Part shown: piece by piece, positions 7,943-17,046 of the stretch | Position numbering within the stretch: position 1 is the first letter of the stretch | Layout: each line of letters starts with the position of its first letter | Source of the DNA: Acidobacteriaceae bacterium KBS 146 | GTDB lineage: Bacteria; Acidobacteriota; Terriglobia; Terriglobales; Acidobacteriaceae | Direction of reading: 5' to 3' | DNA: 64,000 bases | Assembly: GCA_000688615.1 (NCBI GenBank) | Contig: JHVA01000001.1 | Span: 4,571,001-4,635,000 of the forward strand | Made by a program: the position numbers and the translations under genes | The notes under the pieces: generated by a model | What the model saw: the letters and a program-made list of their open reading frames with translations, nothing else | Database searches by the model: none | What the model was told of the DNA's origin: nothing

Positions 7943-10333
7943 TTACCGAGGCATCATGGCTGGAGTTGCAATATCCTGCGCCTCCGGCCCGGAGACGGGA
8001 ACATGCCATACCCCGCCACCGAAGGTGGAAATGTAGACCTTCCCCGCATCTTCTGGATCCGCCTGCACACGATGACCCCATTTGAAGTTAAAGCCCGGGA
8101 TTCGCACCCAATGCTCCCCTCGATCATGTGAGATCCAGGCAGAGGATTCAAAGCCTGTCGCATAGAGCGTTCTGGAATCGTGTGGGTCAATCGTCACGTC
8201 ATAAATATGGTGGTCCTCCGTCAAAGTCCATCTCCAGTTCCGGCCGCCATCGGTTGAAACTGCAAGACCGCCGTATATTCCATTCAGAACGTTGACTTCT
8301 GCTGTCTGACCGTCTTCTTTCAGCATCATCTCCTTCTGGTCGTCCTCAGGAGTAGCCCTAGCCCAAAGGGCGAGATAAATCCGATCCGGGTCTTCAGGAT
8401 CGATGGCGATCCCATTTGGCGCATTCGCACCTTTTGGTAGCGCGACCGGGTGCCAGTGGTCTCCCCGATCGGTCGATCGGTAAAGCGCGCCGTCGCCCGA
8501 ATTGCCAATGCTTCCATCCTCACTCCGCCGGGCGATCAGAGCATAGAGAGTCCCTTGCGGACTGCGAGCCAACCGCCACCCTAGAGCATTCTCCTGGACG
8601 ATTCCATCGTTGGCAGGTTTCCAGGTGCGCCCATCATCTTCCGACCGGTAGATTCCATGCCCCATCGTGGCCGCCCAAAGGGTTCGACTGCCCACTGGAG
8701 TCGTTGGATCGACCAGCAGGGAGGTCGGTGCAGTGGAGGGCATTCCTTGGCTCGAAGCCTTCCAGGTTCGGCCTCCATCCTGGGAAACGCAGATGCCGCC
8801 GATGTACTCGGAGGTCGATCGGTGCCGCCACATCTTGGGCCGTGGAAGATCATGGATATCGCTCATAGCCGCCCACATCTTTCCCTGCGTCTGAGGATCA
8901 AATACGACGGAGTACGTTGTGTTTCGCCAGCGTCCCGGAACCCCATCGACCGATCGCATCCACGAGCGGCCCCCATCTTCGCTTCGAAAGAGGCCTATAT
9001 CGGTCGTGAGAATGAACCGTCTCTTCCGATCGAAAGGATCGAACAGATATCCATACGTCGTCGTCACATCCAAACCGGTGCTGATCCACGAAGCATCTCT
9101 GCCCTCTGAATCGCCAGCTTTTTTCGAATACCGGGCTGCCCAGGTTCTTCCTCCGTCTGTCGTCGCCACCGTTCTCCCTAAGTCGGTCGCATAGACCAGC
9201 TTTGGATTGCGGTCATCTACTGCCAGGCTAAGCGGCTCCTCGGTCCATTCTGGAGTCATCGCCGCCGCTATCCATGCATCGTGGACGTGGTCTGATTCCT
9301 GACTGAAGGTCGATCTCCAGATCAGTTCCCAATGCGCCCCAGTGTCATTCGTTCGAGCGACCCCTTGAAACAGCCTTCCATCGACTGCAAGTCTTTTGAA
9401 AGATGCATAAGCGACCTCAGGATGAAGAAGACTTGTCGCTACCGTCCGAATCTGAGCTCCCTGGTCAGGTAGGGGGGACGGTCTCCATGTCTTTCCTCGA
9501 TCCGTCGAAACGACCAATCCGGAAGAACCTCCCGCTTGTTCCGTCACACCATAGAGAACCTCGAGCGACCGGGCTTCTGAAGAAAAGCCAAGTGAGAGCT
9601 CTCGGAAGCTTTCACCCGCAGGCGCTGGACCTTCCTGCCAGATCCCCTGAATACGCGACAACATACCTTGAGCCGTGGCGACATAAACATCGCGGAGACG
9701 CCTCGGCGATCTCGGGTCAATCCATATGTGAAGCGGCTCTCCAGAAAACGAATGCAGTAAGCTCCATGTCAACCCGCCATCCTGAGACCGGATGACATAC
9801 GAACGATTCTGCTGCTGCGATGTGGCGTAAAGAAGACGAGAATTTTTCGGATCGACAGCAAGGCTGGTGATGTTGCCGATCGGATCCGGACGTGCAACAA
9901 CGGTCTCATCCGCGTGGTCGGAATCCATAAGGATGGCACGCACTGCAGCAGGTCTCGGCCAGACCATTCGCCAGGTGTGTCCGTCGTTGGTGCTCCTCCA
10001 TAAAACATCGGTTGCTGCGTAGATCGTGCCGGGATGGTTCGAGTCGAAGGCAAAAAAATGGATGCTTCCCCTAAGGTTGAACATCCTCCAGTGGTATCCG
10101 GCATCGTGGCTGATATAGGCCCCTGTCATATCGCACGAAAGCAGGACCTCGTTTGAATCGACGGGGTTGATGGTGACGTGAAACATAGCTCCGCCGCCAC
10201 CCGGGCCCACTACGCGAGGCTCTTGCGCCCAGCACGTGGGTGACAGCCAGAACGCGGCGCCCATGTAGAACAGGCGCTTCCATTGAGAGAATCTCTTTCC
10301 TTGCCGTCTGCTCAAAATTGCCACCGCTCCCAT
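7943..10333 (-). CDS. Secreted sialidase-fold (BNR-repeat, GH74-like) glycosidase
   Basis: A 796-aa protein with an N-terminal basic/hydrophobic signal region ending near CWAQ, so it should be exported. The body has many Asp-box/BNR repeats of the type S.D.G.TW (STNDGHTW, SQDGGLTW, STDRGKTW, TTDGGRTW, SEDGGRSW, SQDGGRTW, STDRGDHW, STDGGRNW), which build two beta-propellers as in GH74 xyloglucanases and VPS10-like proteins. A role in cutting a plant or microbial beta-glucan/xyloglucan would feed the adjacent pentose locus. Catalytic aspartates cannot be assigned by eye. A second ATG about 24 residues downstream gives a shorter signal peptide and could be the true start. It faces away from the dehydrogenase operon at 10444. 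Confidence 0.82.
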   Translation of the reverse strand: MGAVAILSRRQGKRFSQWKRLFYMGAAFWLSPTCWAQEPRVVGPGGGGAMFHVTINPVDSNEVLLSCDMTGAYISHDAGYHWRMFNLRGSIHFFAFDSNHPGTIYAATDVLWRSTNDGHTWRMVWPRPAAVRAILMDSDHADETVVARPDPIGNITSLAVDPKNSRLLYATSQQQNRSYVIRSQDGGLTWSLLHSFSGEPLHIWIDPRSPRRLRDVYVATAQGMLSRIQGIWQEGPAPAGESFRELSLGFSSEARSLEVLYGVTEQAGGSSGLVVSTDRGKTWRPSPLPDQGAQIRTVATSLLHPEVAYASFKRLAVDGRLFQGVARTNDTGAHWELIWRSTFSQESDHVHDAWIAAAMTPEWTEEPLSLAVDDRNPKLVYATDLGRTVATTDGGRTWAARYSKKAGDSEGRDASWISTGLDVTTTYGYLFDPFDRKRRFILTTDIGLFRSEDGGRSWMRSVDGVPGRWRNTTYSVVFDPQTQGKMWAAMSDIHDLPRPKMWRHRSTSEYIGGICVSQDGGRTWKASSQGMPSTAPTSLLVDPTTPVGSRTLWAATMGHGIYRSEDDGRTWKPANDGIVQENALGWRLARSPQGTLYALIARRSEDGSIGNSGDGALYRSTDRGDHWHPVALPKGANAPNGIAIDPEDPDRIYLALWARATPEDDQKEMMLKEDGQTAEVNVLNGIYGGLAVSTDGGRNWRWTLTEDHHIYDVTIDPHDSRTLYATGFESSAWISHDRGEHWVRIPGFNFKWGHRVQADPEDAGKVYISTFGGGVWHVPVSGPEAQDIATPAMMPR

Positions 10334-10443
10334 CCTTCATTATGATCCGTGAAAGTTAATTTTCTCGTTTCGTCACGATCTCAAATTCAATTGCAGTCTG
10401 TTCTTCTGGCTGCACAAACTAAACTTTCGTCGGAGTCTTTGGA

Positions 10444-11598
10444 ATGCGAAAGATTGGCATCATCATGAATGGCGTCACCGGGCGCATGGGCACCAATCAG
10501 CACCTGGGACGATCCATTGCTGCAATTTGTAAACAGGGCGGCCTTAGGCTGCATGACCAGAGTCTCGTCATGCCCGATCCTGTTTTGGTAGGTAGAAACG
10601 AGGAAAAGCTCAAGTCGCTCGCGGCCGATTGGAATATCGACCGATGGTCTACGAACCTCGATCTTTGTCTCGCTGACAAAGAGAACATCATCTATTTCGA
10701 TGCGCAACTGACCCAGGTACGGGCAAAGAGCGTGCAGGCAGCTCTAAAGGCCAAAAAGCATGTTTATTGCGAAAAGCCCTTAGCCGCGACCCTCGAGGAG
10801 AGTCTCGGGCTGGCTCGCGAGGCTGCAAAGGCAGGTGTAAAGAACGGAGTGGTTCAGGACAAGCTCTTTCTCCCGGGAATCCTCAAACTCAAACAGGTGA
10901 TCGCATCCGGTCTGATCGGAAAAGTCCTCTCGGTAAGGGGCGAGTTTGGTTATTGGGTCTTTGAAGGGCCTAACCCTCCCGCCCAACGCCCTTCCTGGAA
11001 CTACCGGAAGGAAGAGGGAGGAGGCATCATTCTCGACATGTTTCCTCACTGGCAGTATGTCCTGGCAGACCTCTTTGGTGAAGTCAAAGCGGTAAGCTGC
11101 ACCGCCCGAACGACGATTCCGCGACGCATTGACGAGACCGGCGCCGAATACATATGCACAGCGGATGACGCTGCCTATGCGACCTTCGAGCTTGAGGGCG
11201 GCGCGATTGCCCATATCAACTCTTCATGGGTGACCCGAGTCAATCGCGACGAACTGCTCGAGCTTCACGTCGATGGCACTCTGGGAAGCGCGGTCGCCGG
11301 CCTTCGGGAGTGCAAGGTGCAGCCGCGGGCCGTTACACCCAAGGCCGTATGGAATCCCGACATCCCAAATCCCATCAGCTTCCGTGATGGATGGCAGACA
11401 GTACCAGGAACAGCTCCAGAGGAGAATGCGTTCAAAGTTCAGTGGGAGATGTTCCTTCGTCATGTACTCGAAGATGCGCCGTTTCCACACACCTTCCTGA
11501 ATGCTGCCAAAGGGGTGCAGCTCGCGGAGGCAGGTCTGCGTTCCTGGTCACAGCGATGCTGGGTCGACCTGCCAGAACTCACTCTTAACCCAGCGTGA
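10444..11598 (+). CDS. Gfo/Idh/MocA family sugar dehydrogenase
   Basis: A 384-aa NAD(P)-dependent oxidoreductase. The N-terminal Rossmann domain starts with IGIIMNGVTGRMG, and the signature CEKPLAAT near residue 115 carries the catalytic EKP lysine. The C-terminal half (GEFGYWVFEG...GGGIILDMFPHWQYVLADLFGEVKAVSC) is the substrate beta-sheet domain. It lies in a three-gene block with a DUF993 protein (stop overlapping the upstream GTG candidate) and a TIM-barrel isomerase/epimerase. Family members oxidise sugars, inositols or 3-keto intermediates. The exact substrate is unknown, but the conserved trio argues for one oxidative sugar-breakdown route. The promoter probably sits in the divergent 110-bp gap shared with the glycosidase. 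Confidence 0.88.
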   Translation: MRKIGIIMNGVTGRMGTNQHLGRSIAAICKQGGLRLHDQSLVMPDPVLVGRNEEKLKSLAADWNIDRWSTNLDLCLADKENIIYFDAQLTQVRAKSVQAALKAKKHVYCEKPLAATLEESLGLAREAAKAGVKNGVVQDKLFLPGILKLKQVIASGLIGKVLSVRGEFGYWVFEGPNPPAQRPSWNYRKEEGGGIILDMFPHWQYVLADLFGEVKAVSCTARTTIPRRIDETGAEYICTADDAAYATFELEGGAIAHINSSWVTRVNRDELLELHVDGTLGSAVAGLRECKVQPRAVTPKAVWNPDIPNPISFRDGWQTVPGTAPEENAFKVQWEMFLRHVLEDAPFPHTFLNAAKGVQLAEAGLRSWSQRCWVDLPELTLNPA

Positions 11599-11612
11599 TC
11601 CCGGAGCACGAT

Positions 11613-12749
11613 ATGAAGAGGATTCGACTTCCTTTGGATGGTGTCATCAAGGAATACTTTTTGAATGCCGAAAGCCCTTTCCAGGTTTCATCGACGTCTC
11701 CACCGCGCTCCCGTGTCGTTTATGCAGCAGCCCATGTTGTAATCGATCCTCTGAAACCTGAGTCTTTGGATCTCGATGCCACTCTGTCCTTCCGACGTTA
11801 TCTGTGGTCGATGGGTTTCGGCGTGGCAGAGGCGATGGATACCGCGCAACGAGGCATGGGATTGAATTGGGAGACGGCCAGAGAGCTGATCCAGATCTCC
11901 TCGCGCGAACGGTCTGGAGCAATTGCCTGCGGTGCCAATACTGATCAGTTGGAACCAGGCGCCGCGGTGACCCTTGACGACGTCGTCGCCGCGTACGAGC
12001 AACAGTGCGAAATCATTGAGGCGGCGGGTGGCCGCGTCATTCTTATGGCCAGCCGTGCCCTCGCAAGGTGTGCGAAGGGGGCCGACGACTACGTCCGCGT
12101 CTATAGCCGGTTGCTTTCAGGTTTAAAGCAGCCGGCCCTGCTGCACTGGCTGGGTGAGTCCTTCGATCCTCAGCTCAAGGGATACTGGGGCTCTTCATGC
12201 GTCGATGAGGCGATGAAAACCTGTCTCTCCGTCATCCACGAGAATCAGGCAAAGATTGATGGAATCAAGATCTCTCTTCTCGACAAACAGCAGGAGATCA
12301 AAATGCGTCGCCTGTTGCCGGAAGGGGTGCGCATGTACACCGGCGACGACTTTGATTACGCCGAGCTGATTCGAGGCGATGAGCGCGGCTACAGTCACGC
12401 TCTTCTGGGCATCTTTGACGGAATTGCGCCTGCAGCAGCGCAGGCGTTCCAGGCGCTCGATGCCCAGGATCTGGCGACGTACCAAAAAATCTTGGAACCC
12501 ACCGTTCCACTATCCCGGCACATCTTTCAATTTCCGACCTACTTCTATAAAACCGGCCTCGTCTTTCTGGCTTATCTAAATGGTCATCAGACGCACTTTC
12601 GCATGCTGGGGGGCCAAGAGAGCGCTCGCTCCATTACGCATCTTGCACGGCTCTTTGTCCTGGCTGATAAGGCGAGATTATTGATCGATCCGGATCTCGC
12701 CGTTCATCGGATGCAGCTTGTGCTTGAGCTCGCGGGAGTGGAGGCTTAG
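11613..12749 (+). CDS. DUF993 protein (dihydrodipicolinate-synthase-like TIM barrel)
   Basis: A 378-aa protein if started at ATG 11613, which has GGAG 7 nt ahead; GTG 11595 overlapping the previous stop is the alternative. I recognise the DUF993 pattern: VVYAAAHVVIDP, GFGVAEAMDTAQRGMGLNW, ACGANTDQL, then DGIKISLLDKQQE, where the lysine of DGIKIS would correspond to the Schiff-base lysine of DHDPS-like aldolases. This suggests a lyase or aldolase acting on an oxidised sugar, which is inference from fold only. It is coupled to the next gene by a 1-nt overlap. No enzymatic function was known to me for the family. Confidence 0.82.
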   Translation: MKRIRLPLDGVIKEYFLNAESPFQVSSTSPPRSRVVYAAAHVVIDPLKPESLDLDATLSFRRYLWSMGFGVAEAMDTAQRGMGLNWETARELIQISSRERSGAIACGANTDQLEPGAAVTLDDVVAAYEQQCEIIEAAGGRVILMASRALARCAKGADDYVRVYSRLLSGLKQPALLHWLGESFDPQLKGYWGSSCVDEAMKTCLSVIHENQAKIDGIKISLLDKQQEIKMRRLLPEGVRMYTGDDFDYAELIRGDERGYSHALLGIFDGIAPAAAQAFQALDAQDLATYQKILEPTVPLSRHIFQFPTYFYKTGLVFLAYLNGHQTHFRMLGGQESARSITHLARLFVLADKARLLIDPDLAVHRMQLVLELAGVEA

Positions 12750-13558
12750 TGGCAGACCTCGAACGGCTGAGCTTCAACCAGATGACAACAGGCAAGGCGC
12801 CGTTGCGCGATGTCTTAGAAGCTTGCGCTAAGTCCAAGGTCCAGTGGATCGGGCCATGGCGTCATGCGATCGGGGAGAATCCCGGAGAATGGGGAAGAGC
12901 CTTTCGCGATGCCGGCCTCAAAGTCTCCAGCCTCTGTCGTGGAGGCATGTTTCCCGCCGCGACCGCAGAAGAGCGGCGGAAGCGGATTGAAGACAACCTG
13001 CGTGCGATTGACGAGGCAAGTGCAATCGGCACTGAGCTGCTGGTGCTGGTCAATGGTCCTGCGCCGGACAAAGACATCGCAGGTGCCCGGCAGATGGTCC
13101 GCGACGGAATTGGATCAATCTTGGATCATGCTCGAGCAAGCGGTGTTCGTCTTGGTATTGAGCCGTTGCATCCGATGTTTGCCGCTGACCGGAGTGTCAT
13201 CGTTACTTTGGGTGAGGCGAATACGATTGCGGAACAGTTCGGTTTCGACACAGTTGGCGTCGTGATCGATGTCTATCATGTCTGGTGGGATCCGCAGGTC
13301 TATCCGGAGATCGCGAGGACGGGGAAACGAATCTTCGGATTCCATGTCTCTGACTGGATCGTTCCTCTCCCCGACACCCTGATGGGAAGGGGCTTGATGG
13401 GGGATGGCGTGATCGAACTTTCGAGGCTGCGCGAGGCGGTCGACCGAGCCGGATACACGGGGCCGATTGAGGTCGAGATCTTCAACGAAGCTCTTTGGAG
13501 CCAACCGGTTGACGAGATCGTCAGCTCTGTCGTCGAGCGCTTCCGAAGCCAAGTTTAG
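12749..13558 (+). CDS. Sugar phosphate isomerase/epimerase-like TIM barrel (AP-endonuclease 2 fold)
   Basis: A 269-aa protein starting at GTG 12749, whose first base is the last base of the DUF993 stop codon. Strands and ligands typical of the xylose-isomerase-like TIM-barrel family are visible: LVLVNGPAPDKD, RLGIEPLHPMFAAD (Glu ligand), VGVVIDVYHVWWDP (Asp and His ligands), GFHVSDWIVPL and PIEVEIFNEALW (last Glu ligand). It probably uses a divalent metal to isomerise or epimerise, or to cleave a 3-keto sugar. It forms an operon with the dehydrogenase and DUF993 genes. A short T-run follows the stop, without a strong hairpin. Confidence 0.87.
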   Translation: MADLERLSFNQMTTGKAPLRDVLEACAKSKVQWIGPWRHAIGENPGEWGRAFRDAGLKVSSLCRGGMFPAATAEERRKRIEDNLRAIDEASAIGTELLVLVNGPAPDKDIAGARQMVRDGIGSILDHARASGVRLGIEPLHPMFAADRSVIVTLGEANTIAEQFGFDTVGVVIDVYHVWWDPQVYPEIARTGKRIFGFHVSDWIVPLPDTLMGRGLMGDGVIELSRLREAVDRAGYTGPIEVEIFNEALWSQPVDEIVSSVVERFRSQV

Positions 13559-13672
13559 TGCTGTTTTTTCTACTCCGAGACAGAGCAGACACGCGGCCAG
13601 CGCCCTATCAGTGGTGCAGATTTTGCCGCCATCCAAACGCTGAAAGATGCCGGTTGCGTTTACCATAGAGGT

Positions 13673-14848
13673 ATGAGCGAAGTTCTGGAGCAGGAAGCAA
13701 AAACCGGGGCGGGGCACGCCCAGAAGTACACGCGCAACAATCCGTATTGGTCGAATGTCAACGTCAACTATCTGCTGACCGCTGAGGGGTCGGAGAAGGA
13801 GACGCGCCACGTCGAACTTGCCCTGGAAGAGGGCATGACTTATACGCCTGGCGACGCCGTCGGCATTATTCCGGAGAATCGGCCTGAGGCGGTTGCGGAC
13901 GCTCTGCAGGCTCTTGGCTATAAAGGCGATGAACGGGTATTGGACCACTATAAGGTCGAGATCTCGCTGGAAGAGGCTCTGCGGACGCGGCTCGGAATCG
14001 GCAAGCTGTCGCGCGGCAGTGTAGGACAGTATGCCAAGCTCGCCCCCGACGTCGAGGGATTGAAGGTTTTGACCGGCCCTGACAACCGCGCCCGCGCCGA
14101 GGAGTACTGCTGGGGCCGGGAGTTTGTCGACCTGGCAACGGACTTCCCGGGTGTCGTCACCGATCCGCAGCAGCTTTTCAACGTGCTGCAGCGTCTGACT
14201 CCGCGTATGTACTCGATCTCGTCGAGCCAGAAGGTCCATCCGGATAGCGTGCATACGACGGTCCGCGTCATCCGCTACGACGCGCATGGCCGCAACCGTC
14301 AGGGCGTTGCCAGCGGTCATCTTGGCGACCGTGCAGGCGAGGGAACCACGATGCCGATCTTCCTGCACTCGAACAACAACTTCCGTCTGCCCGAGGATAC
14401 GAACGCTCCCGTCATCATGATTGGCCCTGGAACCGGAATCGCTCCCTTCCGCGCCTTTCTGGAAGAGCGCGAGGCTGAGGGAGCCAAGGGCAAGAACTGG
14501 CTCTTCTTCGGCGAGCAGCGCATGAAGATGGACTTCCTTTACCAGGAACAGCTGGAGGGCATGGTCAAGAGCGGCGTCCTCACGCATCTGCACACGGCCT
14601 TCTCACGCGACCAGCACAACAAGGTTTACGTGCAGGACCGCATCCAGGAGCACGCTAAAGAAGTGTTCGAGTGGCTGGAGGAAGGCGCTTACTTCTACGT
14701 CTGCGGCGATGCAACCCGTATGGCGAAGGACGTCGAGAATGCGCTGCTGGACGCGATCGCGAAGGGATCGAACGGTACCCTGGAGCACGCTGCCGAGTAC
14801 CTCGCTAATATGAAGAAACAGAAGCGTTACCAGAGGGACGTGTACTAG
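13673..14848 (+). CDS. CysJ/FNR-type flavoprotein reductase lacking a flavodoxin domain
   Basis: A 391-aa protein equivalent to the FAD and NADPH modules of sulfite reductase flavoprotein alpha. Near residue 178 is RMYSISSS, the FAD-binding RxYS motif. Near 250 is GPGTGIAPFR, the NADPH pyrophosphate site, then FFGEQR and YVCGDATRMAKDV, and the chain ends in an aromatic residue (RDVY) that can stack on the flavin. The N-terminal FMN/flavodoxin domain of CysJ is absent, so it would pass electrons directly to a partner such as a ferredoxin or hemoprotein. It stands alone, with repeats and a terminator downstream. Confidence 0.9.
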   Translation: MSEVLEQEAKTGAGHAQKYTRNNPYWSNVNVNYLLTAEGSEKETRHVELALEEGMTYTPGDAVGIIPENRPEAVADALQALGYKGDERVLDHYKVEISLEEALRTRLGIGKLSRGSVGQYAKLAPDVEGLKVLTGPDNRARAEEYCWGREFVDLATDFPGVVTDPQQLFNVLQRLTPRMYSISSSQKVHPDSVHTTVRVIRYDAHGRNRQGVASGHLGDRAGEGTTMPIFLHSNNNFRLPEDTNAPVIMIGPGTGIAPFRAFLEEREAEGAKGKNWLFFGEQRMKMDFLYQEQLEGMVKSGVLTHLHTAFSRDQHNKVYVQDRIQEHAKEVFEWLEEGAYFYVCGDATRMAKDVENALLDAIAKGSNGTLEHAAEYLANMKKQKRYQRDVY

Positions 14849-14864
14849 GCCCCTGTTCGTTTTT

Positions 14865-14950
14865 GCGCAAAGTCTTGGATTGAAAAGACTTAGGTCCGGA
14901 CTTCAAGCGCAAAGTCTTCAAAACAAATGGCTTACTTGTAAAGTCTTGAT
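14865..14950. repeat. Short direct repeats of an AAAGTCTT element
   Basis: GCGCAAAGTCTT occurs at 14865-14876 and again at 14907-14918, and GTAAAGTCTTGAT follows at 14938-14950. The first copy also pairs with AAGACTT at 14885-14891 to make a 7-bp hairpin. A second element, AGGTCCGGA, repeats at 14892-14900 and 14982-14990. The spacing is about 42 and 32 bp. They lie in a 360-bp gap without a gene, and I know of no function. Confidence 0.6.
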
Positions 14951-14980
14951 ATAAAAAGGTTTACTTATAAAGAATCACCT

Positions 14981-15020
14981 AAGGTCCGGAGAACGAATCC
15001 GGGCCTTACTTCTTTTAATT
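14981..15020 (+). terminator. Intrinsic terminator after the reductase gene
   Basis: AAGGTCCGGA (14981-14990) pairs with TCCGGGCCTT (14998-15007), with one G-T pair, around a 7-nt loop. A T-rich tract (ACTTCTTTTAATT) follows. It fits an intrinsic terminator about 130 bp after the reductase stop. Confidence 0.65.
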
Positions 15021-15129
15021 GTACTTTACGGCCTGAAGGAGATCGGCAGATGTATCTTGCTTTTTATCAGTAGCTTAGGCCCAACTTTGCTTGACAGCTT
15101 TTGTAGGGAGCCAAGGTGTGTTGATTTAA

Positions 15130-15143
15130 ACAACAAATGTTGT
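15130..15143. promoter_or_regulatory. Palindromic operator candidate upstream of the NmrA-like gene
   Basis: ACAACA-AA-TGTTGT is a perfect 6+6 bp inverted repeat lying 69 bp before the start of the NAD(P)-binding protein gene. The A/T-rich context fits a promoter region, and the palindrome size fits a dimeric repressor. No candidate regulator gene is adjacent. Confidence 0.45.
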
Positions 15144-15211
15144 CAAAATCGGAATCGTTCTGAAGAATACCCTCATCTAAGAAGGCAAAAGGAAGTTGTC
15201 AGGAGGACGTG

Positions 15212-15844
15212 ATGAACGTTGTGGTCTATGGAGCTACTGGAAATTCAGGCTCAGAGATTGTGAAGGAGTTGCTGCGACGAGGGCATAAGGTGACCGGCGT
15301 GGCGCGTAAGGTGGAGTCGCTCAAGAATCATCCCGAGGTGACGGCCAAGACGGACGACCTGTCGAATGTGGATGCGATCGCAGAGGTGATCAAAGGTGCC
15401 GACGTAGTGGTTTCGGCCTACCAGCCGCCTGCCGACAATACGGATGCGCTGATCGACGTGACCAAGCGGCAGATTGATGCGGTGAAGAAGGCAGGTGTGT
15501 CTCGTCTGGTCGTGGTCGGCGGCGCGGGACAGCTTGAGGTGGCTCCGGGAGTGACGCTGATCAAGTCGGGCTATCTGCCTGCGGAGTACCTTCCGATCGC
15601 GTTGTCGCATGAGAAGGCAGCTGAGGTGCTGAAGGCTTCTTCTGGAGTCAATTGGACGTATATCGCCCCTGCGGCGTACTTCGTTCCCGGCGATCGTACC
15701 GGCAAGTACCGCACGGGAACCAACAATCTGGTGTCGGATGAGAAGGGTGAGAGCAAAATTACGTTCGCGGATTATGCGATTGCCCTGGTGGACGAGATCG
15801 AGAAACCGAAGCATGAGCGGGCACTGTTCTCGGTCGGGTATTGA
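15212..15844 (+). CDS. NmrA/YwnB-like NAD(P)-binding protein
   Basis: A 210-aa Rossmann protein. VVVYGATGNSGSEIVKELLRRGHKVTGV is the GxxGxxG dinucleotide site, and LVVVGGAGQLEVAPG plus LKASSGVNWTYIAPAAYF match the atypical SDR families that include quinone reductases and redox sensors. Start ATG 15212 has AGGAGG 6 nt ahead; GTG 15209 is too close to that site. It sits alone between two terminators, so it is a single-gene unit, with a palindrome upstream as a possible operator. Substrate unknown. Confidence 0.88.
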   Translation: MNVVVYGATGNSGSEIVKELLRRGHKVTGVARKVESLKNHPEVTAKTDDLSNVDAIAEVIKGADVVVSAYQPPADNTDALIDVTKRQIDAVKKAGVSRLVVVGGAGQLEVAPGVTLIKSGYLPAEYLPIALSHEKAAEVLKASSGVNWTYIAPAAYFVPGDRTGKYRTGTNNLVSDEKGESKITFADYAIALVDEIEKPKHERALFSVGY

Positions 15845-15856
15845 GGTTTGGAATGT

Positions 15857-15889
15857 GAGAGGCGGCCACCGGCCGCCTCTCTTTTGTTT
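15857..15889 (+). terminator. Strong intrinsic terminator
   Basis: GAGAGGCGGCC (15857-15867) and GGCCGCCTCTC (15871-15881) form an 11-bp perfect GC-rich stem with a 3-nt loop, followed by TTTTGTTT. It lies 13 bp after the NmrA-like stop codon. Confidence 0.92.
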
Positions 15890-16058
15890 AACGAGCATCG
15901 GTCAAGCCCTGTGTCCGAAAAGAGCGTATATGGGGGCTATCGTAGCTATAGGTGGCGATCGTAGCGCCAGACTATTTCATGTTGGTTGTGCGGCAAGCGT
16001 ATGCTTGTAGATAACTGGGAACATTCGGACACTCGTCTGCGACCACGTGGAGGTTTCC

Positions 16059-16889
16059 ATGATGCAGGCACGGGTTTTAGTCGTCGACGATAATGAGATG
16101 GTCCTTTCAAGTCTGTGTGCCATTCTCGAAAGTCATGGCTTTCAGGTCACATGCGCCAGTGACGTGAACGAAGCGATCCGGTACATCAGCTCACAGAAAT
16201 ATGACGTTCTCTTGAGCGATTTGCACATGCCGGGCGCGGGAGACGGCCTCACCGTGGTGAGTGCCATGCGTCACGCAAACCCCGAGGCGGTGACGCTGCT
16301 TCTGAGCGCGTTTCCTGAGATGTCCGAGGCGGCCAACGCCATCCTTATGCAGGCAGATGAGATATTGGTGAAACCGATGAATGTGCCCGACCTCATTGAG
16401 GTAATCACACAACGGCTGGCTAAGGGGCCACTGCGCAAGCGTAAGGTGGAAACACTAGCCACAATCCTGGAACGTACGACTCCAGCCGGCATTGCTGACT
16501 GGTACGAAGAGGTGGAGAAGGAGAGCACTTTAATGGCAGTTCCTTTGACGCGTGAGGCCCGTTGCAAGCATCTGCCTCAAGTCTTCCGGGACCTTGGGAG
16601 GCGTCTGCAAGCTTTTCAACCACTTGGCAGCAAACAATTGAAGTCCGAATCTGCCTCGAAGCATGGACTGGAGCGGCGCAGGCAGGGATATACCGCCGCC
16701 ATGATGGTAGAAGAGAGCCGCATTCTTCAGGTGACCATCTTCCATACCCTCCAGAAAAATCTGGGCACAATCGACTTCAGCGTATTGCTTCTCGGTGTCA
16801 TGACGATTGCCGATGAAGTGGATTCGCAGTTGAGTCAAGCAATGGAAAGCTACATCGCAGAATCCATCGAAGATGCATTGCCCGCGTGA
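16059..16889 (+). CDS. Response regulator with RsbRD-like C-terminal output domain
   Basis: A 276-aa protein. Residues 1-120 form a CheY-like receiver: VLVVDDNEMVL (acidic pocket), DVLLSDLHMPG (the Asp in LSDLHMPG is the phospho-acceptor), LLSAFPE and LVKPM (conserved Lys). The C-terminal half, from about residue 135, is alpha-helical with GIADWYEEVEKE and a C-terminal MTIADEVDSQLSQAMESY stretch, which resembles the N-terminal sensor/RsbRD type found in stressosome proteins. There is no DNA-binding domain, so it should act by protein contact. Start ATG 16059 has GGAGG 5 nt upstream. No kinase is adjacent. The C-terminal assignment is tentative. Confidence 0.8.
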   Translation: MMQARVLVVDDNEMVLSSLCAILESHGFQVTCASDVNEAIRYISSQKYDVLLSDLHMPGAGDGLTVVSAMRHANPEAVTLLLSAFPEMSEAANAILMQADEILVKPMNVPDLIEVITQRLAKGPLRKRKVETLATILERTTPAGIADWYEEVEKESTLMAVPLTREARCKHLPQVFRDLGRRLQAFQPLGSKQLKSESASKHGLERRRQGYTAAMMVEESRILQVTIFHTLQKNLGTIDFSVLLLGVMTIADEVDSQLSQAMESYIAESIEDALPA

Positions 16890-17046
16890 GAGCGAGTGGC
16901 ATTCGATGAATTCCTGTGGCTCAGACGCGATGGGAGGGTGCCGCAATGGTTGATAGAATTTCCATTCTGACGATTTGCGACATCGCGATGAGCTCCTCGA
17001 CGGTGGATCAGTGCCACGGAAGTCGGCTCGTCGGAAGTAACCGATT

